DNA of 32,994 bases from Thermomicrobiales bacterium (GCA_020853615.1 JADYYO010000183.1:1-32994), one strand, 5' to 3'; numbered from the stretch's first letter, positions 1 through 8,780 are shown. The notes: generated by a model not told the origin, from the letters alone. A program made the numbers and translations.

Positions 1-382
1 CCCCGGAATGCTGCCGTTTCACCCACAACCTCCTCTTGCCGGCAGGAATGGACGCTCCTGCCGATCGCATGCGATCCGTTGCCGGGGGATGGTCTCTTCC
101 CACGCGCACGAACGGTACCCGCCGCTGGTGATTATGTCCGCGGTTCCCCGCGATGGCGCAGCTTGTGCCATCCGGGAACCATTGTGCACGCTCATCGACG
201 ACGGATACCGAACAAGACTGCCGACATCGGTCCCAGATTCTTTGAACGTTCCGTTATGCCAATCGGTTTCATTTTCGACATCCTGGTGACAGGGTCGCCA
301 CGCCCCCATCTCGCTCCGGCGGCATAATGGACCTGCTGAAAAACGGCGCGCGATGCGACGCACGAGAGAGAAAGGACGCTCG
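1..382. other. Window-edge region with no supported gene
   Basis: The ORFs here are short, overlap each other on both strands and have Arg/Pro/Ser-rich translations typical of frame shadows in GC-rich DNA. I see no ribosome binding site followed by a protein-like sequence. The region presumably carries the promoter and leader of the LLM oxidoreductase that begins at 383, but I could not pick out a convincing -35/-10 pair. Confidence 0.4.
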
Positions 383-1315
383 GTGCACCCGGAGCCGGAG
401 ATGACGCGGCCGCTCAAGATCGGCCTTCTGCTGCCCGACCACGAACGTCAGTTCGCGGGCAAGACGGCCCGTTGGGCCGACCTGCGCGAGATGGCCACCA
501 TCGGGGAGGCGATCGGTGCGGATTCGATCTGGGTCACCGACCATCTCCTCCATCGCACGCCTGGGGAGGAGCCGCGCGGGGCGTGGGAGTGTTGGTCGCA
601 CCTCTCGGCGCTGGCGGCGGTCACCGACCGGGTCGAACTGGGGACGCTCGTCATCTGCACCGGCTTTCGCAATCCGGCGCTGCTGGCGAAGATGGTCGCC
701 ACGACGGAGGAGATCAGCGACGGGCGGCTGATTCTCGGCATCGGCGCCGGCTGGAACGAGGCGGAGTACCGTGCTTTCGGCTACCCCTTCGACCACCGCG
801 TCTCCCGCTTCGAGGAGGCGCTGCACATCATCCATGGCCTGCTGCGCGAGGGCTCCATCGACTTCGCGGGCGAGTACTACCAGGCGCGCGATTGCGAACT
901 GCGCCCGCGAGGACCGCGCCCCGGGGGCCCGCCGATCATGATCGGCTCGCACGGGCCGCGCATGCTCGATCTGCTCGCCCGCTACGGCGACGCCTGGAAT
1001 ATCTGGTGGACGCACACCGGCAACTGCGCGGAGGGTGTGGGGCCGTATGCCGCGAACGTCGACGCCGCCTGCGTCACGGCCGGTCGCGATCCGGCGACGA
1101 TCGAAAAGACCGTCTCGGTTCTCGTCGCGCCGGGGAAAGAGCGGCCGACGCCGAAGGGGATCACGCCGCTGGCGGGGACGCCGGAGGAGATCGCCGCCGG
1201 GCTGCGCGCCTATGCCGATGTTGGCGCCGGCCATCTCCAGGTCCGCCTGCAGCCGAACGTCCCCGCCTCGTGGGAGGCCTTCGCCCCGGTGCTCGAGGCG
1301 CTCGACAAGGGGTAG
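383..1315 (+). CDS. LLM-class F420-dependent oxidoreductase
   Basis: This is a luciferase-like monooxygenase-fold (TIM barrel) flavin/F420 oxidoreductase, a soluble enzyme whose substrate cannot be read from sequence. Family signatures are the N-terminal beta strand 'LKIGLLLPDHE', 'ADSIWVTDHLL', 'ELGTLVICTGFRNPALLAKM', 'LILGIGAGWNEAEYRAFG', and 'RPRGPRPGGPPIMIG' in the C-terminal half. The ORF opens at 353, but the GTG at 383 has AAAGGA six bases upstream and is preferred, giving about 310 aa. An ATG at 401, just before the first strand, is the other candidate. It is a paralogue of the protein at 16034-17038; the stretch after GAGW is roughly half identical by eye. It appears to be a single-gene unit, followed by a 307-bp repeat element. 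F420 rather than FMN as cofactor is inferred from the subfamily pattern. Confidence 0.88.
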   Translation: MHPEPEMTRPLKIGLLLPDHERQFAGKTARWADLREMATIGEAIGADSIWVTDHLLHRTPGEEPRGAWECWSHLSALAAVTDRVELGTLVICTGFRNPALLAKMVATTEEISDGRLILGIGAGWNEAEYRAFGYPFDHRVSRFEEALHIIHGLLREGSIDFAGEYYQARDCELRPRGPRPGGPPIMIGSHGPRMLDLLARYGDAWNIWWTHTGNCAEGVGPYAANVDAACVTAGRDPATIEKTVSVLVAPGKERPTPKGITPLAGTPEEIAAGLRAYADVGAGHLQVRLQPNVPASWEAFAPVLEALDKG

Positions 1316-1384
1316 GCGCGGCCCTGGACCGCCTGTGAATGATGCGCTCGAGTTTTGAGCAGGGGCGGCCGCGCCGGGCCCGCC

Positions 1385-1691
1385 GGAGGCTTTCAGCCTC
1401 TGGCTACAAAACGTGAAAGGACCCTAAAGGGCCCTGGACGCGGTAGCCGGGGTATTTCAGCAACAGCCATAAGGGTCTTGGCTACGGCGGCCGGATCCTG
1501 AAAACGCCAACGCCATGCATGGAGCTGATTGCAGGGTGCTGCTTCGTCACCAGCCCCATACCTGACAGTCGCCTTCTTGCCGCGGCCACCTGCCACCAGA
1601 ACCCTTGCGGCGGTTGCGTTCATTATCCCACGGCCGACTATCAGGGCCCTCTAGGGTCCTTCCGTTGCTTGTAGCCTGAGGCTAAAGATCC
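1385..1691. mobile_element. MITE-like element with ~49-bp imperfect terminal inverted repeats
   Basis: The left end (1385-1435, GGAGGCTTTCAGCCTCTGGC...) and the reverse complement of the right end (1643-1691, GGATCTTTAGCCTCAGGCTA...) align over about 49 bases. They share 'GGCTACAA', 'GGACCCTA' and 'AGGGCCCT' in the same order. Each arm also contains its own small hairpin (AGGCT-TTC-AGCCT on the left, TAGCCT-G-AGGCTA on the right). The roughly 207-bp interior holds a 76-codon minus-strand ORF (1393-1623) that runs into the left repeat and resembles no protein I know. There is no transposase. No clear target-site duplication is visible. A non-autonomous transposable element or a large REP-type element fits best. 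Confidence 0.7.
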
Positions 1692-1813
1692 TTTCGCCAC
1701 ATGGCCCGACGGACGTTGGGAATCACCCTCATGGGATATCCGTGATAGTGCCCATGGCCCATTCCCTCGATCCACACGGCCGCGTACGCCGATTCCTGGC
1801 GACGCCGGCGGCT

Positions 1814-2053
1814 TCAGACGTTCTCGGGCCGCTCGGGCCACGCGTCCGGCGCGGGCGCGCTCGTCGGCTGGCCAGACGTCGCGGTCATCTGCCGGAGGGC
1901 GGCGGGCGAGAGGGGCGATGGCTCCGGTAGCTCGGACTCGGGCCCCAGCGACCGCCTCGCTTGCCTGCCGAGCGAGCCGATGCCGAAGAAGCCGCCGACC
2001 AGGACGATGACGATGACGAGCATGATCAATTCCTGCCAGCCAAGACCAAGCAC
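1814..2053 (-). CDS. Small single-TM protein, TatA-like N-terminus
   Basis: The ORF track starts further upstream, but a GTG at 2053 preceded by GGAGG with a five-base spacer gives a 79-aa protein beginning 'LGLGWQELIMLVIVIVLVGG'. That opening resembles TatA/TatE proteins of Chloroflexota and Actinobacteria: a short periplasmic end, a Gly-Trp-x-Glu-Leu start and one hydrophobic helix (about residues 8-27). The rest does not fit well. The Phe-Gly hinge and the long charged amphipathic helix are missing, and the tail is rich in Ser, Pro and Ala. It could be a degenerate TatA relative or an unrelated membrane peptide. It is transcribed divergently from the unknown gene at 2241, with 187 bp between them. 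A second short protein at 17165-17407 contains the similar string 'LGWKQLI'. Confidence 0.45.
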   Translation of the reverse strand: MLGLGWQELIMLVIVIVLVGGFFGIGSLGRQARRSLGPESELPEPSPLSPAALRQMTATSGQPTSAPAPDAWPERPENV

Positions 2054-2240
2054 CAGCGCCTCCGCTTCTCCCGCCGCCAATGCCGGACCGGCGTGGAGCG
2101 GAGTATGCCCGATCAGCCGTGCGCGGGGCCGGTGATGGCATTGCGCGTCGTGTCGGCGCATGGCATGCGGCGGCGCGAGATGTGCGAGTGGAGAGGCATG
2201 GCATCGCCCGTATCTGGCGCATGGAAGAGAGGTTTTGAGC

Positions 2241-2936
2241 ATGGACGGCATCGTGAACGAGTATTTCGAGAGCGGCGAAGACACGTCGCGGGAGGCAACC
2301 GGCGCGGCCGAGCGCGACGGCTCGTGGGATCAGTCGGCGTATGACCGGAAACAGGGGCAGCTCGAGCTGCTCAAGAAGCGGGTGACCGACCGCGTGCGCG
2401 AGGAGCGGCGCTTCACCGTTACCGAGCAGTACAGGGTCGGCGATCTCTCCAAGGGCTTTACGTCCGAGGAGGCGTTGGAGTATCTCCAGGAGTTGCGCGA
2501 CGAGTTGAGCGCAGACCAGTTCCGGGCCGCGATGAAGCGGGCGCTCGACAATCTCCCGGCCGACCAGCGCGCCGAGGTCGCCGCCCTCATGCGGCGCATC
2601 CGTCGCGAGCGCGGCGCGGAGGCGGCCGCGGGTGGCGCCGGGGCGGCGCGGTCTGCGCCGCTCCCCGATCTCACGGAAGGGCGCGTTGGCGACGAAGCGG
2701 CCGGCGGAGAGGATGCCGGCGACATCGATATCGACGAGATCCTGGAGAGACTGCGTACGGGCGGGTTGATCGAGCCGGAGACGGGCAGCGGCGGGCATCC
2801 GAGCGTGGCCGCCTTCGGCGCGTGGATGGACAGCCCGCTCACCCGGGCGGTCCTCGGCGGCATCGCGGCCTATGCCACGCTGGCGGCGGCGGAGCTGAGC
2901 GAGGAAGAGGGAGCGCCTCCGGCATCGACCGCCTGA
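2241..2936 (+). CDS. Hypothetical soluble helical protein
   Basis: I do not recognise this 231-aa protein. The ATG at 2241 follows GAGAGG at a good distance and starts 'MDGIVNEYFESGED', so I prefer it to the upstream start at 2160. Residues ~35-130 are highly charged and predicted helical ('QGQLELLKKRVTDRVREERR', 'ADQFRAAMKRALDNLPADQR'). They are followed by a Gly/Ala-rich linker, an acidic 'DIDIDEILERLRTGG' segment, and a mildly hydrophobic C-terminal helix ('AVLGGIAAYATLAAAEL') that could contact a membrane or a partner. It is divergent from the TatA-like gene and 125 bp upstream of the cyclase/STAND gene on the same strand, so co-transcription with the latter is possible. No function is proposed. 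Confidence 0.65.
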   Translation: MDGIVNEYFESGEDTSREATGAAERDGSWDQSAYDRKQGQLELLKKRVTDRVREERRFTVTEQYRVGDLSKGFTSEEALEYLQELRDELSADQFRAAMKRALDNLPADQRAEVAALMRRIRRERGAEAAAGGAGAARSAPLPDLTEGRVGDEAAGGEDAGDIDIDEILERLRTGGLIEPETGSGGHPSVAAFGAWMDSPLTRAVLGGIAAYATLAAAELSEEEGAPPASTA

Positions 2937-3061
2937 TCGACCAGGGATTCTCGCGATCGTTTGGGGGCCGGGGCGAGGCTGTCCGTACCCCTTTTCGCGC
3001 GACTCAACGTCGTGCGACACTCGGCCCCGCCGGCCGGTCATTCGCGTCGCGGAGGCGAGGT

Positions 3062-5848
3062 ATGCCGGGGTTCCCCGCCGGAACGGTCACCTTCCTCTTT
3101 ACCGATATCGAGCAGAGCGCGGCGCTCTGGGAGCGAACCCCCGCCAGCGCGCGCGTGGTGGTGGAGCGGCAGTTCGCCCTCGTGCGCCAGGGCATCGCGG
3201 CCAACGGCGGCGTCCTCTACAAGCTCATCGGCGACGCTACCCAATCGGCATTCGCCACGGCAGCGCAAGGGATCGCGGCCGCGCTCGACGCGCAGCGCAC
3301 GCTCGCCGGGGAGCCATGGCCGAGCGCGGACGAGCGGCCGCGCGTCCGCATGGCGCTGCACGCCGGCGCGGCCGAACCCCGCGACGGCGACTACCTGGCG
3401 CCCTGCCTGAATCGCCTCTCTCGCCTCCTCGATGCCGCGCACGGGGAGCAGATCCTGGTCAGCGAGATCGTCGCCGACCTGGCCAGCGGTCTCCTGCCGC
3501 CCGATGCGTCGCTGCGGCGCCTGGGCGAGTTTCGCCTGCGCGACCTGCTACAGCCGGAGGAGGTCTTTCAGCTCTGCCACCCCGCCCTGCGCGCCGATTT
3601 CCCGCCCCTCGACACCGCAGGGCGGCTGTCGCACAACCTCCCGGCGCAGCCGACCCCCTTTCTCGGGCGGGAGCGCGAGGTGGAGGAGGTCGTCGCCCTC
3701 CTGCTGCAACCGGATGTCCGTCTGGTGACCCTCACTGGCGCCGGCGGCGTCGGCAAGACGCGGCTCGGGCTGCGCGTGGCCGCGGAGGCGCTCGAGTCGT
3801 TCCCCGACGGCGCATTCCTGATCGATCTCGCCCGGCAGACCGACCCGGATGCCGTGCCGACGGCGACGGCGGCGGCCTTGGGGTTGCGGGAGCAGCCGGG
3901 GCAGGGGCTCGCGGAGACGGTGGCCGCGTATCTCCGGGAGCGGCGCATGCTCCTCCTCTTCGACAACTTCGAGCACGTACTGCCGGCGGTCACCTTCGTG
4001 GCTGGTCTGCTGGCCGCCGCGCCCGGGATCTCGATCCTCGCCACCAGCCGGGCGCGCCTCGGGCTGCAGGCCGAGCACGAGTACCGTGTGGAGACGCTTC
4101 CACTGCCCGATCTCGCCGCGCTGCCGCCCCTCGAAGACCTGGCGCGCTATGACGCCATCGCCCTCTTCGTCGCGCGTGCCCGGGCATTGCGGCCCGAGTT
4201 CGCGCTGACGCCCCAGAATGCCGCCGCCGTCGCCGCCATCTGCGCGCGGGTCGATGGCCTGCCGCTGGCGATCGAGCTGGCCGCGGCGCGGGTGAAGCTC
4301 CTCACGCCCGACGCTCTCCTTGCCCGGCTCGACCGCCGCCTCTCGACCCTGGTCGGAGGTGCGCGTGATCTCCCCCAGCGCCAGCGGACCTTGCGCGACA
4401 CGATCGCCTGGAGCCACGATCTGCTCGCCCCGGACGAGGCGGCCCTCTTCCGCCGCCTGAGCGTCTTCGTGGGCGGCTGGACGCTGGAGGGGGCAGACGC
4501 GGTGAGCGTGGTCGATGACGGCGGCGATGACGCGCTCGCCGGGGTGGCGGCGCTCGTCGATCAGAGCCTGGTCGACCAGTGGCCGGGCGACGACGAGCCG
4601 CGCTACGGGATGCTGGAGAGCATCCGCGAGTTCGCCAGCGACCAGTTGGCCGGCAGCGGGGAAGCGGAGGCGGTGCAGCACGCCTTCGAGGCCTTCCTGA
4701 TCGCGCGCGCGGGCCAGGCGGAGGCGGGCTTGCTGGGGCCGGAGCAGCCGCGCTGGCTGGAGCGGCTCGCCGCGGAGCACGACAACCTGCGTGCCGCTTT
4801 AGCGAGCATCGTCGGGCGCGGGGACGGCGCGGCCGCGATGCGCCTGGCGCCCCGGCTCTGGCGCTTCTGGAAGCTGCGTGGCTTCCCGAGTGAGGGGCGG
4901 ACGTGGCTGGAGCGGGCGTTGGCGCTGGCGGATCGGGACGATGCGGCCGGCCGGGCTACCGCCGAGCTCGGCCTGGGCGAGCTGGCGATGGAGACGCCCG
5001 ATCTCGCCGCCGCGGAAGCCCACTACCGGGCGAGTCTGGCCCTCTGCGAGCAGCAGGGCGACCGGAGGGGGATCGCCTTTGCCCTCAGCGGCCTGCTGAT
5101 CGTCGCGGTCAACCGCTACGCCTACGGCGAGGCCAAGGCGTTCGGCGAGCGGGCGCTGCGCCTGCGGCGCGAGCTCGGCGATGAGCGGGGCGTGGCGATC
5201 TCCCTCTCGAACCTGGCCATGGTCGCCCGCGAGCAGGGGGACCTGGAGCGGGCGGCGGCGATGTACGAGGAGGCGCTGGCGCTCTGGCGGAAGCGGAAGG
5301 AGCCGAGCTGGCTGGCCGATACCGTGCAGGCGCTGGGCATCACCCGGCGCATGACGGGCGACCAGGCCGCGGCGCGCGCGCTGCTGACGGAGAGTCAGGA
5401 GCTGCAACGCCAGCTCGGGTACGACTTCGGGCTGGCGGTCTCCGCCATCGAGCTGGGGCATCTGGCGCGCGCGGAGGGCGATCTGGCAGCGGCGCTTGCC
5501 TCATACGTCTCGGCGCTGCGCCAGTTCACGGCGCTCGGGGCGAGCCTGGGGGCCGTCGAGGCGCTGGAGTGGCTGGCGGCGACCGCCGTTGACCAGCAGG
5601 CGCCGGAGCGGGCGCTGCGCCTCTTCGCCGCCGCCAGCGCGGCGCGGCAGGCCCTGACCCTGCCGCCGCCCGCGCCCAGCGATGCCGCGGTTCTGGAGCG
5701 CCAGCGACAACGCGCGGTCGAGGTGGCCGGGACGGCGGCGGCCCACGCGGCGAGCGAAGGACACAGGCTCACTCTCGGCGAGATCACCGAGGAGGCGCTC
5801 CGGTCGGAGGCTGGCCAGACGTTGGGTCAGGTTCGCGAGAGAGCCTGA
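3062..5848 (+). CDS. Class III nucleotide cyclase - STAND/NB-ARC ATPase - TPR protein
   Basis: The long ORF opens at 2822, but ATG 3062 directly after GGAGGCGAGG is the credible start (928 aa). Residues ~5-175 form a class III adenylate/guanylate cyclase domain: 'FLFTDIE' (first metal Asp), 'YKLIGDA' (substrate Lys and second metal Asp) and 'NRLSR', the Asn-x3-Arg transition-state pair, so the main catalytic residues appear present. Residues ~195-550 are an NB-ARC-type ATPase with Walker A 'GAGGVGKTR', Walker B 'MLLLFDNFEHV', 'LATSRARL' and a GLPLA motif. From ~600 onward there are TPR-like repeats ('AEAHYRASLALCEQQGD', 'AAAMYEEALALWRK'). The architecture matches signalling proteins in which TPR sensing and ATP-driven oligomerisation may gate cyclase output. 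Its ligand and product (cAMP or cGMP) are not readable. No DNA-binding domain is evident. Confidence 0.9.
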   Translation: MPGFPAGTVTFLFTDIEQSAALWERTPASARVVVERQFALVRQGIAANGGVLYKLIGDATQSAFATAAQGIAAALDAQRTLAGEPWPSADERPRVRMALHAGAAEPRDGDYLAPCLNRLSRLLDAAHGEQILVSEIVADLASGLLPPDASLRRLGEFRLRDLLQPEEVFQLCHPALRADFPPLDTAGRLSHNLPAQPTPFLGREREVEEVVALLLQPDVRLVTLTGAGGVGKTRLGLRVAAEALESFPDGAFLIDLARQTDPDAVPTATAAALGLREQPGQGLAETVAAYLRERRMLLLFDNFEHVLPAVTFVAGLLAAAPGISILATSRARLGLQAEHEYRVETLPLPDLAALPPLEDLARYDAIALFVARARALRPEFALTPQNAAAVAAICARVDGLPLAIELAAARVKLLTPDALLARLDRRLSTLVGGARDLPQRQRTLRDTIAWSHDLLAPDEAALFRRLSVFVGGWTLEGADAVSVVDDGGDDALAGVAALVDQSLVDQWPGDDEPRYGMLESIREFASDQLAGSGEAEAVQHAFEAFLIARAGQAEAGLLGPEQPRWLERLAAEHDNLRAALASIVGRGDGAAAMRLAPRLWRFWKLRGFPSEGRTWLERALALADRDDAAGRATAELGLGELAMETPDLAAAEAHYRASLALCEQQGDRRGIAFALSGLLIVAVNRYAYGEAKAFGERALRLRRELGDERGVAISLSNLAMVAREQGDLERAAAMYEEALALWRKRKEPSWLADTVQALGITRRMTGDQAAARALLTESQELQRQLGYDFGLAVSAIELGHLARAEGDLAAALASYVSALRQFTALGASLGAVEALEWLAATAVDQQAPERALRLFAAASAARQALTLPPPAPSDAAVLERQRQRAVEVAGTAAAHAASEGHRLTLGEITEEALRSEAGQTLGQVRERA

Positions 5849-6062
5849 AACGGGCCCCGGGTCATGACCGCCGCCTTGCCGCGTCCGGGGGTGAAGGTCG
5901 ACGCCGGCGAAGCGGTGGCGATGCCCCGGATTTCATGTGACGCGGTTCGAACGCGGGGCCAGCGACTCCGAACCTGGCGTCAGATGGAGGCGAAGCAGAC
6001 TCGCTCATGCCCTCGCGGGGTAGAGTTACATGGTCGTGGCCGATGTATGACGGAGAATCCTC

Positions 6063-7979
6063 GTGACGCACCCCCTCCTCGAACGCCTCGCCAGTGGACC
6101 CGTGCTCGCCGATGGCGCGATGGGCACGATGCTCTATGCCGGCGGTGCCTCCCTCGATGAGTCGTTCGACGCGCTCAACCTGAGCCAGCCAGAGCTGGTG
6201 CTCGGCGTCCACCGCGCCTATCTCGACGCGGGCGCCGACCTGATCGAGGCGAACACCTTCGGCGCTAACCGCTTCAAGCTGGAGGCGTTCGGGCTGGCCG
6301 ACCGGGTGCGGGAGATCAACCGCAAGGGCGTGCGACTGGCGCGGGAGGCGCGGGAGATCGCCGGCAGTTCCGCGCTCGTGGCGGGGGCAGTCGGCCCGAC
6401 CGGCCGCACGCTGGCGCCCTTCGGCACCGTGGCGCCCGAGGCGGCGCGCGCCGCCTTCCGGGAGCAGATCGAGGCGCTTCTGGAGGGGGGCGTCGATCTC
6501 CTCATCCTCGAGACGATGGGGAATCTCGACGAATCGGTCGAGGCGGTCCGCGCCGCGCGCGAGGTCTGCGATCTGCCGATCGTCGCCTCGATGACCTTCG
6601 CCGAGGATGGCCGCACCATCGGCGGCAGCTCGCCGGTGGAGGTCGCCGATCGCCTGCGCGAGCTGGGCGTCGCGGCCATCGGCGCGAATTGCTCCGTCGG
6701 GCCGCAGCGGCTACTGCCGGTGATCGAGACGATCGCGAGCCGGCTGTGCGACTTGCCCGGTCCTGTGCCCGTCGTCTCCTGCATGCCGAACGCCGGGTGG
6801 CCGGCGCAGATCGCGGGGCGGGTCATCTATCCCTCATCGCCCGAGTACTTCGCGGAGTTCGCGCATCGTGCCGTCGATGCGGGGGCGCGTATCATCGGCG
6901 GCTGCTGCGGCACGACGCCTCAGCACACGGCCGCGATGCGGGAGGCGCTCGCTCGTCAACTCCCGGGCGACGGCGGCATCTGCCGAGAGGACGAGCCGGA
7001 CGTGGCCACGGCCGAGGGGAAGGGCCGAACCCGGATCGTCGCCGTGCCGGAGATCGATCTGGTCGCCGGCGACGAGCCGACGCTGCTGCGGCAAAAGCTC
7101 GATCGCGGCGAGTTCGTCGTCAGCGTCGAGATCGACCCGCCGAAGGGGCTCAACCCGACCAAGGCGCTCGACGGGGCGCGGCTGTTGCAGGAGGCGGGCG
7201 TCGATCTGATCAACGTCGCCGATTCGCCGATGGCGCGGGTGCGCATGAGCGCGCTCACCCTCTGCTACCTGATCCAGCACCAGGTCGGCGTGGAGACGAT
7301 TCTCCACCTGACGACGCGCGACCGCTCGCTGATGGGGTTGCAGTCGGAGCTGCTCGGCGCGCATGCGGTCGGCGTGCGCAACATCATCGCGCTCACCGGC
7401 GACCCGCCGAGCCTCGGCGACTATCCCGACTCTTCGGCCGTCTACGATGTCGATTCGATCGGGCTGATCCGCGTGTTGCAGCGGCTCAATGCCGGCGCCG
7501 ATTCGGCCGGGGCCTCCATCGGCCGCCCGGCCGGCTTCACCATTGCCTGCGCCATCGATCCGACGCGAGCCGACCTGGAGCTCGAGGCAGAGCGGCTGCG
7601 GGCCAAGCTGGACGCGGGCGCCCACCTGGTCATGACGCAGCCGATCTACGACCCGGCGACGTGGCGGCGATTTCTGGAGATCTACGGCGTCGACCGCCTG
7701 CCGGTGCCGGTGCTGGCGGGCATCCTCCCCCTGCAGAGCAGCCGGCACGCGGAGTTCCTGCACAACGAGGTGCCGGGGATCACCCTGAGCGACGAGGCGC
7801 GGGAGCGGATGCGCCGGGCCGGCCCCGATGGTCGTCGGGAAGGGGTGAAGATGGCGCAGGAGTTGCTGCTCGAGCTGCAGCCGCTGGTGCAGGGGGTCTA
7901 CCTGATGCCCTCCTTCGGTCGCTATGAGGTTGCGGCCGAGGTGCTGGAGGTGGTGGCGTCTTCGCCCGCCGGCGTCTGA
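6063..7979 (+). CDS. Bifunctional homocysteine S-methyltransferase / 5,10-methylenetetrahydrofolate reductase
   Basis: GTG 6063 follows GGAG with seven spacer bases and gives 638 aa. Residues ~1-300 are a Zn-dependent homocysteine S-methyltransferase (Pfam S-methyl_trans): 'LADGAMGTMLY', 'EANTFGANRFKLE', then the zinc ligands in 'GANCSVGP' and 'GGCCGTTPQH'. Residues ~340-630 are an FAD-dependent MTHFR: 'VSVEIDPPKGLNP', 'TTRDRSLMGLQSELLG', 'IIALTGDPPSLGDYP' and 'HLVMTQPIYDP'. The fusion couples production of methyl-tetrahydrofolate with homocysteine methylation in methionine and one-carbon metabolism. Whether the N-terminal half uses methyl-THF, betaine or S-methylmethionine is unclear; there is no cobalamin-binding domain in the protein. 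The 214-bp upstream gap shows no recognisable SAM or cobalamin riboswitch. A strong hairpin lies just downstream. Confidence 0.93.
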   Translation: MTHPLLERLASGPVLADGAMGTMLYAGGASLDESFDALNLSQPELVLGVHRAYLDAGADLIEANTFGANRFKLEAFGLADRVREINRKGVRLAREAREIAGSSALVAGAVGPTGRTLAPFGTVAPEAARAAFREQIEALLEGGVDLLILETMGNLDESVEAVRAAREVCDLPIVASMTFAEDGRTIGGSSPVEVADRLRELGVAAIGANCSVGPQRLLPVIETIASRLCDLPGPVPVVSCMPNAGWPAQIAGRVIYPSSPEYFAEFAHRAVDAGARIIGGCCGTTPQHTAAMREALARQLPGDGGICREDEPDVATAEGKGRTRIVAVPEIDLVAGDEPTLLRQKLDRGEFVVSVEIDPPKGLNPTKALDGARLLQEAGVDLINVADSPMARVRMSALTLCYLIQHQVGVETILHLTTRDRSLMGLQSELLGAHAVGVRNIIALTGDPPSLGDYPDSSAVYDVDSIGLIRVLQRLNAGADSAGASIGRPAGFTIACAIDPTRADLELEAERLRAKLDAGAHLVMTQPIYDPATWRRFLEIYGVDRLPVPVLAGILPLQSSRHAEFLHNEVPGITLSDEARERMRRAGPDGRREGVKMAQELLLELQPLVQGVYLMPSFGRYEVAAEVLEVVASSPAGV

Positions 7980-7992
7980 CGTCCTGAGAAAC

Positions 7993-8031
7993 AGGCCGCC
8001 CGCGCCGGAGGGAACCGAACGCGGGCGGCCT
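7993..8031. terminator. Perfect 12-bp stem between convergent genes
   Basis: AGGCCGCCCGCG and CGCGGGCGGCCT pair perfectly around a 15-base loop, 13 bp after the stop of the metF fusion and 48 bp before the end of the convergent gene at 8080. There is no T-tract on either side, so it may be a bidirectional or factor-assisted terminator, or a 3'-end stabiliser. Confidence 0.65.
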
Positions 8032-8079
8032 ACCGATCGCGGCCGAAGGGGATTGACCGCGCGGTCGATCTCGATCGCG

Positions 8080-8712
8080 CTATGACGCCAGGCGATGCTC
8101 CCGTACCAGCACGTCCTCGCCGCCATCCAACACGAATCCCGCGAGGTCGCGAGCGACCTGCCGGCGCTTTTCGATGGTGTCGCGCGGCACCATCAGGTGT
8201 CCTCCCTCATCGGGGATGGCGACGATCGCGCCGTCGTGTGCCCAGGCGGTAACGAGTGCCGGCGCGATCTCCAGCCGGTCGGCCGCCTCCTTCACGGAGA
8301 TGAGGCCATGCTCCCCGTAGCTGGAGCGGGCGGCGCGCGCGACCATGCGGCCGATCGCGGTGCTCCAGAACCAGGCCGGGACGACCATCCCCTCGGCGGC
8401 GAGCGGGCGCAGGAGGAGATCGGTGACGCGCGAGGCGGTCTCGCGCACGCGGAGCTGGTCGAAGTCGCTGTGGCTCGCGACGGCGAGCACGCGCAGGTCC
8501 TGGCCGAGCGGGCTCTGCCGCAACTCGGCGAGGGTCGGCGAGAAGGAGCGGCGGCCGATGGCCGCGCCGAGGGCGCGATGATGGTCGGCGACGAGGCGCA
8601 GAACCGTGTCGATGACTTCGTCGTCGTCCCACGGGCCATCCGGGCCGTGAACGACGGGTGCCTCGTCCGGGGCGAGGTCGTCTCTTCGGGTAATGGTCGT
8701 GAACTCGGGCAT
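8080..8712 (-). CDS. Hypothetical protein with a C-terminal excisionase/MerR-like HTH
   Basis: This 210-aa protein starts at ATG 8712 behind GAGGAG with a seven-base spacer. Residues ~1-130 match nothing I know: an acidic N-terminus, then a helical region with 'RQSPLGQDLRVLAVASHSDF' and 'TDLLLRPLAAEGMVVPAWFW'. Residues ~137-185 ('ISVKEAADRLEIAPALVTAW' followed by a basic 'VPRDTIEKRRQ' segment) read like the short winged HTH of excisionase/MerR-type DNA-binding domains, in which 'sveEAAerLgvs...v..wi..G.i' is typical. It could be a transcription regulator, but such HTHs also occur as modules of other proteins. It converges on the metF fusion and lies downstream of argS on the same strand, separated from it by a repeat element. 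Two palindromes in its upstream region could be its operator. Confidence 0.7.
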   Translation of the reverse strand: MPEFTTITRRDDLAPDEAPVVHGPDGPWDDDEVIDTVLRLVADHHRALGAAIGRRSFSPTLAELRQSPLGQDLRVLAVASHSDFDQLRVRETASRVTDLLLRPLAAEGMVVPAWFWSTAIGRMVARAARSSYGEHGLISVKEAADRLEIAPALVTAWAHDGAIVAIPDEGGHLMVPRDTIEKRRQVARDLAGFVLDGGEDVLVREHRLAS

Positions 8713-8780
8713 GATCGAACTCCTCGACGGTGCTTCGGTGTCCCGGCCGGGTGGCGGGGTTGGCCCTCCGGGAGGAGTGC

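Noticed and set aside
1393-1623. 76-aa minus-strand ORF inside the 307-bp element
   Set aside because: It runs into the left terminal repeat and lacks a recognisable family or clear ribosome binding site; more likely chance than a gene.
1641-3041. Long minus-strand ORF (466 aa) opposite the gene at 2241
   Set aside because: Arg/Pro-rich, low-complexity translation antisense to a better-supported gene; it also crosses a repeat end. A GC-rich shadow frame.
5941-5965. GGTTCGAA string resembling a tRNA T-loop upstream of the metF fusion
   Set aside because: The flanking bases do not form a proper 5-bp T stem, and no acceptor, D or anticodon arm could be fitted around it.
5849-6062. Possible SAM or cobalamin riboswitch ahead of the homocysteine methyltransferase/MTHFR fusion
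   Set aside because: I looked for conserved riboswitch cores and found none; only unremarkable GC-rich sequence.
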